Below the pieces are notes generated by a model. The model was given only the letters and a program-made list of their open reading frames with translations, had not been told where the DNA came from and made no database searches. Shown here piece after piece: positions 56,281 to 64,000 of a DNA stretch of 64,000 nt; within the stretch, counting starts at the first letter, position 1, and every line of letters begins with the position of its first letter. The stretch covers positions 69,991,727-70,055,726 of the forward strand of contig OY776119.1 in the NCBI GenBank assembly GCA_963675135.1, in the 5' to 3' direction. A program made the position numbers and the translations under genes. The stretch comes from Galeopsis tetrahit (taxonomy: Eukaryota > Streptophyta > Magnoliopsida > Lamiales > Lamiaceae).

Positions 56281-59200
56281 CAGGAGAGTTTACCTTCTAT
56301 TGAGCTCAACCCTTCTGAAGCCAACCCCCCTGAACTAAACCTTCCTGAAGCTGCAACTATTGAAACCAGAGCCAACTCCCCTATAACCCAAAGTCCCCAC
56401 TCAAGTGGTGATGAGGAGGAGTATACTTATGAAAGTATGCTCAGAGGTGGAGCAAGGGCTACTGTGGACAGCTTGTATCCACAACTTGCAGAATTCCCAA
56501 GACTCCAAACCATGTTCCATGATTTGAGGATGTTAGTGGAAGTGAAAGATAAGTCCATCATGGAGATTGCACAAGTCATTCTTGACAAAGGTGCAAATTG
56601 GTGGCAAATAGAAGAGGGCAGATTACTCCACTTTGCTGGAGTAAACAAGACAAGGTTCCTCACTGATGAGGAAGTATTTGCCAAGTTGGTTGCTGTCAAG
56701 ATTTCTGAGGAGAAAGAGAGACTGGCTAAAGGGATCAAGCACCCTAATAGCAGCTCAAGTGATGATGGTAAAGATGATCCTTCAAACCCCTCCAAACCTC
56801 CTCAAGACAACCCCCCTGAACCCTCCCAGACTAACCTCTCTGAACCTCCCCAACCCAACCCTTCTGAATCCAGCAAGTTCTCAAACCCTCTTGTCACTTA
56901 TCATAGAAAAGGCTCTGTATCTTCAGAGGTGTTGACCAGAGCTGGTGACACAGCCAAGGACACATCTGCCAATGCAAGTTCTTCTGAACCCAAGGCACAA
57001 CTTACAGATGTGGAGGCTCTTATCCTAGAAGCTAGTTTGGTTAAGGCGTATTCAGTGTCAGGAGAGCTGGACACTGATCAACCCTTAATCATTTAGGATG
57101 ACTCAGTGGCTGCTGAGAAAAGCACTGTGATCTCCCAACAACTGCCTCCTTTGAACCCTGTTGAGGGTGAAGGTGCTGTAGGTTTAGGTGAAGGGGTTGA
57201 AAAGGAGAGTATAGTTGGAAAACCAGAGGGATTTTTGGATGATAGAGAGGTAGTAATCACTAAGATTGTGAGTGTACCACCATATGAGGGTGGAATAAGT
57301 GAGGAAAGACAGGTTATTCTTGAAGTCAAATCTGAACTTCAGGAATCCCTTGATGAAAGGAGGCCTGATCCTTTGTGTGAGAACATTATTTATGAAGGGA
57401 GACAAAAAGAAGTTGAAAATGAGAAGAAGGCTGCTGATGTATCAGAGTCTTATGCAAAAAATACTGAGGGTGATGAGTGTTTATTCACTAACCCATTTGA
57501 CTTGTCTGATATTGCAGGAATTTCTTTTGATCAAATTTTTGCAGATGAATTACTCACTGATGCACCTATCCAAGTAGATTCCAGTTCAGCCCAAGCAATC
57601 CTTGGTGAACATTCAGCAAAACTGGACTTTTTGGCTCATCAAGTCCAAACTGCCTATGCTGAAACTTCAGGCACCTTGGATGAGCAAGGAAGAACATTGG
57701 GTTCAGTAGAAATGAGACTGACAGGCTCAGAGGATGTGGTGTTGCCCACAATTGAAGTCAGGATCAGTGGAGTAGAGTCAGGATTGCAAACTATCTCTAC
57801 AGAAGTTCATAAAGCAAAGACAAGCATGGAATCAATTTCCAAAGAAATCAAGAAAGAACAGAAGCTGCTAAGAGACTACCACAACTCTAATGTCAAAGCA
57901 CTTAGGCTGTCTGTCAAGCAGGCCCTTGGAAAGAAAACAACTTTACAAAAGAAAAGGGCTGAAGAGTTAAGACTGGCAATGGTGAAAGCTGCCTCAGAAA
58001 AATTTTCTCAAGAAGTAATGACCAACATTGCTGAAAGTGCTGTGAAAAATCTTACTGAGTTCCTAAAGGCCCAACTTTATGCATCTCTGAAAGCAATCAT
58101 GGAAGAGGTTGTTGAGCAAAAGATGAAGCCTGTTCTATCTTTCCTTAGCTTAATTGAGCAGTGACAGGATGCAGAATATACATGATGAAAATGTATATCT
58201 GCTAGAAGAGATGAAATCCCTGAACCTAGCCCAATCCCTGATGGCAACAACCATGAGTGAGCTCAAACCTCAGTGTTTTGATGCTGCCAAAAAGGGGGAA
58301 AGAGAAAGAGCAAGGGCCAAAGGTGCCTTGATTATTGGTGGTTCAGATAAGGGCAAGGAAAAGGCTGCTGAAGGTAAGGGCAAGAAGCAAGCAGTTCTGA
58401 ACTTAGAAGATCTTGATAAAGAAGAGCACTTAGCCATAGCATTGAAGAATTCAATGGCTTCAGCACAAGAAGAAAAGGCAAGGCTTCAGCAGAGGCCTGG
58501 AGGAGAAGCTTCTGGAATGGACAAATCCACTGAAGGAGTCCAAACAAGAGGCCAAATCAAGAAAGCAAAAGGAAACAAAAGGAAAGCTGTTGAAACTTTT
58601 ACAGATTTTCCTAACAGTCTTGATTTGCCACTTGAATTCAGGACTGAGGAAGAAGAGCCTACCTCCAAGAAGAGCAAAACTGCTGAAAAGGTCAAAACTG
58701 TTGAAGTGACCAAAACTGCTAAAAAGGCAAAGTCTTCTGAAACAGATAAGTCTGCTGAGACCAAGTCCACTGAAGGTGCCAAAGCTGCTGAAAGCATTGA
58801 AGAGCTATATGAAGAAGGCTTTGGACCCCAACCTAAGAAGAAGACAACTGTGCTGATAAATGATCCATCAAAGCTGTTTCAAGAAGGGTATGGCAAAGAC
58901 CCTGAAACACAACAGAAGCTGGCCATGATGAGGGCCCAAGAAAAGATGGATCTGATGGAAGAAGCTAACAGAGGAAGAGACAAGAGAAGGGCTGACTTCC
59001 AGAAACCAAGAAGAAGAAGAGCTACATACAGCAAGTTAAAGCCACAGCTACTGATCCCCATGGACACCAAATATCCACAATTGGATAAATGGGTGCCAAT
59101 ACAGCTGAATGATACATGGGAAGAGGCAAAAAGGGAGTTTGTCTATGACTACTATGTCATTGACAGATGGAGTGGAAAAGATGTCAACTCCACCTTTACT

Positions 59201-59479
59201 GAATTCATGATAGAATATCACAGGGAATTATATCAGCAATTGCTTGCAGCTGCTGACATTGCAAGAATTGAACTCACTGCCCCTAAGCCAATCATATACA
59301 TGCCTCCAAAGCTGAATGGATGGATTGATCAGTCAAAAATCTTCCAAGAATTCTTTGAGATCCTGAAGTTGAACAGAATGGAACTTGGACCTAAGGGCAC
59401 TAACCAAGAGGCCATGGAATTAAAGAAGAGAGTGTGGGCATAATATGGGATGGTGCCACCTCCTGAAGATAATCTCTGA
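56281..59479 (+). pseudogene. ORF3 C-terminal half of copia element BC
   Basis: A plus-strand frame beginning in phase at the breakpoint. Pro-rich NPPEL/NPSEAN repeats, then YESMLRGGARATVDSLYPQL, Ser-rich DDPSNPSKPPQ, a coiled-coil-like region (KSELQESLDERR; VEVRISGVES-type heptads), a Lys/Glu/Ala-rich stretch, and a C-terminal conserved block (REFVYDYYVIDRWSG; YMPPKLNGWIDQSK). Breaks: TAG at 57094-57096, a frameshift at about 58155-58164 and TAA at 59441-59443; the natural end is probably the TGA at 59477-59479. The last 120 residues resemble the end of element D's ORF3 in layout and motifs. Confidence 0.75.
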
Positions 59480-59955
59480 ATTGGCTAAGTCCTCTTGACC
59501 CTTTGTCTGCTGATCTGAATGTCTTTACTGCTGACTTGTTGAAATTGGTCATCTATGCTGAAAATGCTCAAGACTGCTGATATGTTTTGCCCTGATGACT
59601 TTTTGCTCTGATACTTAAAGACTAATGCTCTGATAGAATATCTTGTTAAATATTGCTCTGATCATGTAATTTAGTTAATTTATGCTATGATGTAATGTTC
59701 ATACTCTAATATGTTTGTTCAAACTATCAACATGCCTGTAATGATCTCTTAATTGAATGATAGTTGAACACATTTTGAATCAACATTATTGAATTCCAAC
59801 TTTTCTGACTTATAAACCTATATGCAAATGAAAACAGAAAATACACTAACACATTTTCTTTCAGGGAACTTGACCCCAGTCACCTTCACTAAAGTAGAAT
59901 GTAATAAGTGTAATCAAGTCACCTTTGCATAGATTGTATAGGTTTTAGCATCATC

Positions 59956-59969
59956 AAAAGGGGGGAAAT
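59956..59969 (+). other. Polypurine tract of element BC
   Basis: AAAAGGGGGGAAAT immediately precedes the LTR start TGTTGGG. The matching wording at element D supports the call. Confidence 0.9.
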
Positions 59970-61701
59970 TGTTGGGAATAAAATGAGTTTTGATTATGAT
60001 ACCAAAACCTCCCTAAGACATGCAGAGTAGATAAGTCAATTTTAATGAACATGTTTCAAGACTGTTGGAACATGTAGACTAAGATAAGTAGAGGAGCTGA
60101 TGTGTTAGGCAACTCTTAGATAAATAGATGCATTAGTTGAGGGGGAACACATGCTTACAAGTTTATTCTGATCAAGTCCCCTCAAGGCTCAGCTTCTGGA
60201 TTGACCTCAAGTCTGCTGAAGGACAAGTATGCTGATCAAAGTCAAGTCAAAATGGAACAACCTATCTGAAGATCAACTAAGTAGAATAGATCTTGAAGAT
60301 CAAGTCTACTACAAGAAATGTCAAGTTCAAAAGATTTGTCCAGCAATATTGTCTCAGCACAATTAAAATAGAACAAGCCTTGAAGATCAAGGCCAACTTT
60401 GCTGAAGAGGTCAAGACCACTTTTCCAAGACATATATGCTCAAAGAACTATTCTAAGAAGTCATGGAAAGAGAAAGAGCCAAGTCATCTGAAGAGCTCAA
60501 GAGCTAACACTGCTGATAAGAAAACTCTGCTGAAACTAATAAGTAGAGTTGTCCAAGTGATAAAGAATGTTGTCCTTATCTCAGGATCTTTGATAAGAAG
60601 AGATGTCCATGTTTGACCAAGTGAATCTTGAAGTCAGATATTGGGAAAAGTGCTGCAGAATGAAGACAAAGTGGTTACAGCCGTTTATTTCCCAAATTAA
60701 GGACATGTCACTATCAGAATTTGTCTTCCAGTTTGAAGATTTCAAGGAAGACATTTATAGACATTTGAGGCTGCCTCTCCAACGGGTAAATCCTCAAATT
60801 TGTCTATAAATAGAGAAGTGTGAAGACCATTTGAATGCATCCACTGAACCTCAACATATCCAAATATCCTACAAGTTAACAAGTGCTTTTAAGCTTTCAA
60901 AGAGACTATCTTAGTCCTCAAACACTTCATCTAAGCTGAACCTCATTGTATATCCATACAAAGCTTAGAGAGATATCCTATCCATATACACTGACCTTCA
61001 TTGTAAAGGATATTTCATTTGTTTGAACCTTACTTCAACCCTTCTACCTTTCAAGTGTGAAAGTTAGAAGGTTGTAGTAGTAGAAGTGGAAAGAGCTGAC
61101 TGTTGAGAGAAGAACAGTTCAGTTCTGAGTTGAGAAAGGGTACTAGGACTTTAGACATCCTAGGGATCAAGGCACCAAGGAGTGGTGTGGTTGATCAAGT
61201 GCACCTTGGCGCTATAAAACAAGTTAATTCCAAGAGTGAAGGAATTATCCTGTTAAATCAGGGAAAGTGGATGTAGGAGCTTGAGTCTCTGAACCACTAT
61301 AAACTCTTGTGTTGATTTACATTCAAAGTACCTCACATACATTCAACACTGCACACAAACTGGACTTTCAAAGATACATATCACAAACTGTGCCAAAGTT
61401 GATTTGGACAAGTTCCCTGAACTGGATATTCTGTTAAAGTGATTTCAGAACTAAAAGGAGTTTTAAACTAAAGGGCCAACCACTAATTCCGCACATATAA
61501 CTCACTTAGATAGTTATTCAACTAAGTACTCAATAGTACTTAGTAGTTTGATTATGTTAGAAGAGTTAATCATATCAGTAGAGTTGTCCTGGACAACCTT
61601 GCTGAACTCTAGTTTGATCAAAGTTTGAAAAGAAATTGCATACAAGTGTATTTCCCCCCCCCCCCCCATACACTTGTTATATACTCCTTTCAGGACCAAC
61701 A
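59970..61701 (+). repeat. 3' LTR of copia element BC
   Basis: 1,732 bp with ends TGTTGGGAATAAAATG .. CAGGACCAACA, giving matching TGTTGG/CCAACA inverted termini. It is followed directly by CAATG, the target duplication. A C-run of about 14 bases lies near 61655-61668. No 5' partner remains in the window. Confidence 0.85.
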
Positions 61702-62456
61702 CAATGCTTTCTTAAGTTTATATACATGATCAGGATACTGTGGATCTTCAAATCCTATAGGTTGTTCAACATATGCTTCTTCATTCAATATGCCATTTAG
61801 AAATGCAGCTTTTACATCCATTTGATGAAGTTTAATATCAATAAAACATGCAATTGCCAACAGTAATCTAATAGATTCTATCCTAGCAACAGGTGCAAAA
61901 GTTTCATCAAAATCAACTCCTTCAACTTGGGTGTAACCTTGTGCTACTAACCTAGCCTTGTTCCTAACAATATTACCAGATTCATCAGTTTTATTCTTGA
62001 ATATCCACTTTGTTCCAATGACATTAGTATGACTAGGTCTTGGAACAAGTGTCCATACTTCATTTCTTTCAAACTGAACAAGTTCTTCATGCATAGCATT
62101 AATCCAGTTTTCATCAGTTAAGGCTTCTTTAGCACTCTTAGGTTCAATTTCAGATAAATAACATTCAGCATTTACAACATTACACATATAAGACATGCAT
62201 ATTGTTCTTACCACATCTACCTTATTTGATCTTACTCTTCCTCTTGTTTGCACTCCAACTGTAGCATCGCCTATGATCTGGTCAGAAGGATGACTTTTAC
62301 CTTTTCTTGAAGAAGGATTTGTTTTGGGAACATACTGATCATTCTGTGAAGTTACAACTGTCTGTTCTGTAGATGTTGACCCAGATGTGTTAACATTTGG
62401 TGCAACATTTTCAGACTTCAGTGTATTCTCAGAATTGTCAGTGACCTGTGATATTT
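61702..62456 (-). pseudogene. Copia element A pol: integrase tail and RT start
   Basis: The minus strand encodes a Ser/Thr-rich linker (to about 62270), VQTRGRVRSNK, SEIEPKSAKEALTDENWINA, WTLVPRPSHTNVIGTKWIFK, DETFAPVARIESIRLLLA and HQMDVKAAFLNGILNE, ending at VYKLKKAL where element BC begins. The continuation with the YVDD box is at 36399 and below. Compared with other copia RTs, about 35 residues around the YGLKQAPRAWY motif are missing between the two pieces. The frame is otherwise open here. Confidence 0.85.
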
Positions 62457-62524
62457 TCTAAAGATTTATAAAATGAGATAATGACTTGTTACTATATTGA
62501 TGATGACTAGCAGAAATAGAAACG
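62457..62524. other. Junction between copia A fragment and gypsy element
   Basis: A short AT-rich stretch without LTR or primer-binding-site signals. It marks where element A and the Ty3-gypsy sequence meet. Confidence 0.4.
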
Positions 62525-63394
62525 ATGCCGCCACGTCGACAACCTATTCAAAATCAGGGGGAGGAAAACCAGAATCAAGCCAACAATGAGCCTCAGAACA
62601 TACGAACTAATGCTAGCATCGTGGAACAGTTCCGTCGTTATAAACCACCTACCTTCAACGGACGTGATGGACCCACGGCAGTCGAAGAGTGGTTAAGAGC
62701 TCTTAAGCGCGTGTTTCGCCTCCTCGGATGCACAGAGCATCAACGTGTGGCTTGCGCTGAATTCCAGCTGGTGGAGGATGCTGACCATTGGTGGGAAGGC
62801 TACTGGAGATCAAGAACAGATGAAGAACGTAACATACTAGAATGGAATAGATTTAAGGAGATTGTTATGGAAAGGTTTTACCCCGAGACCTATCGGGAGC
62901 AGATGGAGTCGGAATTCTTTGAATTCCAACAGGGAGGCTTAACTGTGGAGGAGTATGAGACAGAGTTCAGTCGGTTGGCCCGTTTTGCCCCACACATGGT
63001 AGATACCGAACGAAAGAAAGCCCATAAATTCAAGAAGGGGCTACGCCCTGAAATACGCAGTATCCTTGCTAGTCACGGGGACATGCCTTTTAGTAATCTG
63101 GTGAAGAGAGCAGGGGAAATTGCAGCAAGTCAACAACTTGACAAGAACAGTCGAAGGCCAACTGAAAATTTTGGGAAAAGAAAGTGGAATGATGCAGGCT
63201 CAAACAGAAATGTAAATCCTAACAAGCAAGGACGACTCAAAGGAGGTCAAGCACCTGGGAGTTATGTAGAAAGACCAAATTTTACGAAGTGTGGCAAGAA
63301 GCACAGCGGTGAATGCTTGATGGGACAAAATAGATGCTTCAAATGCAAGGAGCAAGGACATATGCTAATGAATTGCCCGTTGAATCAGAACTAA
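62525..63394 (+). CDS. Ty3-gypsy gag
   Basis: A 289-residue ORF starting MPPRRQPIQNQGEENQNQ. It holds the Ty3-gypsy retrotransposon gag domain (PPTFNGRDGPTAVEEWLRAL; DADHWWEGYW; FKEIVMERFYPETYREQMES; FFEFQQGGLTVEEYETEFSR; KFKKGLRPEIRSIL), a basic linker, and a CCHC zinc knuckle CFKCKEQGHMLMNC near its end. It stops at TAA 63392-63394, but the same frame continues into protease. The knuckle and domain order match plant chromovirus-type elements. The stop may be a mutation or a gag/pol boundary. No 5' LTR or primer-binding site precedes it. Confidence 0.9.
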   Translation: MPPRRQPIQNQGEENQNQANNEPQNIRTNASIVEQFRRYKPPTFNGRDGPTAVEEWLRALKRVFRLLGCTEHQRVACAEFQLVEDADHWWEGYWRSRTDEERNILEWNRFKEIVMERFYPETYREQMESEFFEFQQGGLTVEEYETEFSRLARFAPHMVDTERKKAHKFKKGLRPEIRSILASHGDMPFSNLVKRAGEIAASQQLDKNSRRPTENFGKRKWNDAGSNRNVNPNKQGRLKGGQAPGSYVERPNFTKCGKKHSGECLMGQNRCFKCKEQGHMLMNCPLNQN

Positions 63395-64000
63395 GGTGAT
63401 AGGAGGAGACCGAATACGGGAGCTGGTGGCAATGCAAGAATGTTTGCCTTAACTCTAGAGGAAGCCGACCAACAGCCAGGCACTATGGCAGGTATGTTCA
63501 CAGTATCAAATATACCAGCTTTTGTGCTTTTCGATACGGGAGCTACACATTCATTTATGTCTGCTAAATTTCATGCTCTAACTGGAAATAAGGATGTGAG
63601 TGTAGAAGAACCACTTGTTATTAGTATACCATCTGGAAAAACCGTAAATGCCTACTCTATGGTTAAAAATGTTAATATTAAGGTGAACGAACATGATTTA
63701 GAGGCGAACTTATATGTGTTGGATATGAAAGATTTTGATATTATTCTTGGAATGGATTGGCTTAGTAAATACCAAGCCGACATTAAGTGTCGAGAAAAAG
63801 AAGTAACTTTACATCTACCTAGCAAGGAGGAAGTTGTGTTTTATGGAGTAAAGTCTAGGACCGTACCACGAGTGATAAGTGCTATGAAAGCAGCATCAAT
63901 GTTGAAGAAGAGTGATTGTCGAGGATATCTGGTCAACATTACGGGGAGCCAGACATCAGGGATAAGTATTGCTAACGTACCAATTGTTCGAGAATACAAA
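63395..64000 (+). CDS. Ty3-gypsy pol start: aspartic protease (3' partial)
   Basis: In the same frame as gag, with no further stop to the window edge. It has the retropepsin active site LFDTGATHSFMS (Asp codon 63533-63535), then IPSGKTVNAYSMVKNV, LYVLDMKDFDIILGMDWLSK (flap and second hydrophobic-G motif) and the approach to RT. RT, RNase H and integrase lie beyond the window. Confidence 0.88.

Larger units (their letters stand above)
36400..61701 (+). mobile_element. Copia element BC (Sirevirus-type), 5' deleted, internally inverted, hosting element D
   Basis: The right end is a full 3' LTR (59970-61701) preceded by a polypurine tract and followed at once by CAATG, the same 5 bp found at 36395-36399. 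The element was therefore inserted in plus orientation into element A. But 36402-42160 and 55985-56280 carry ORF3-N, pol and gag on the minus strand, while ORF3-C (56281-59479) is on the plus strand. The ORF3 pieces end in the same codon phase at a shared TTCAG. An inversion of the gag-pol-ORF3-N block explains this; the 5' LTR and most of gag are gone. Without element D the remnant is about 11.5 kb. Confidence 0.75.
30812..62456 (-). mobile_element. Copia element A (outer host of the nest, 5' truncated)
   Basis: A Sirevirus-type Ty1-copia element on the minus strand present in two blocks: 61702-62456 (integrase end and RT start) and 30812-36399 (RT end, RNase H, ORF3, 3' LTR). The two blocks share CAATG at the inner junctions (36395-36399 and 61702-61706), and the RT frame is in phase across them, so 36400-61701 is a later insertion. 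The 5' LTR, gag, protease and most of integrase are missing; the right edge near 62456 abuts Ty3-gypsy sequence. Confidence 0.75.

Overview
The window is nuclear DNA of a flowering plant. The evidence is spliced genes with GT-AG introns, a plant-type fused peroxisomal ABC transporter, FAR1/Mutator-like sequence, Stowaway MITEs, and Ty1-copia and Ty3-gypsy elements. The ABC transporter reads like a eudicot protein, perhaps an asterid, but the species cannot be fixed from sequence alone.

Layout. (1) 1-9.4 kb: the last 16 exons of the ABCD1 (COMATOSE/PXA1) gene on the plus strand, covering the linker, second membrane domain and second nucleotide-binding domain; the first half lies upstream of the window. 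Its introns hold a Stowaway MITE, an RTE-type LINE remnant and a possible hAT MITE. (2) 9.8-12.5 kb: two divergently transcribed intronless paralogues encoding small C2-domain proteins with a Cys-rich tail. These three loci are the only genes that look intact and functional. (3) 12.5-17.1 kb: AT-rich DNA, short repeats and a broken FAR1/MULE-type gene lacking its transposase core. (4) 17.3-26 kb: a gene-free block of stacked repeats. It holds a long inverted repeat with subterminal tandem arrays, an array of about 128-bp units, a near-perfect palindrome of about 0.9 kb and two related Stowaway MITEs. (5) 26.3-29.5 kb: a decayed Ulp1/C48 SUMO-protease-like gene of the kind carried by Mutator-like elements. 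A hAT-like element splits one exon, and that element itself carries a small MULE-type MITE. (6) 29.5-30.8 kb: a LINE fragment with endonuclease and RT pieces.

(7) 30.8-62.5 kb: a nest of long Ty1-copia elements of Sirevirus type, each with a large extra ORF after pol. Element A (minus) is the outer host. Element BC is inserted in its RT region with a CAATG target duplication; BC has lost its 5' LTR and most of gag, and its gag-pol-ORF3-N block is inverted relative to its ORF3-C end and 3' LTR. Element D, a complete 13.8-kb copia with two LTRs, PBS, polypurine tract and a TCAAC duplication, sits in BC's gag. A 585-bp LINE 3' end with a 16-17-bp duplication sits in D's gag. Nearly all stop codons in these ORFs look like single C-to-T or G-to-A changes. 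(8) 62.5-64 kb: the gag and protease start of a Ty3-gypsy element running off the window.

The order of decay is therefore A (oldest), BC, D (recent, LTRs about 1% different), then the LINE. The window changes abruptly from a gene-bearing left end to a transposon graveyard.
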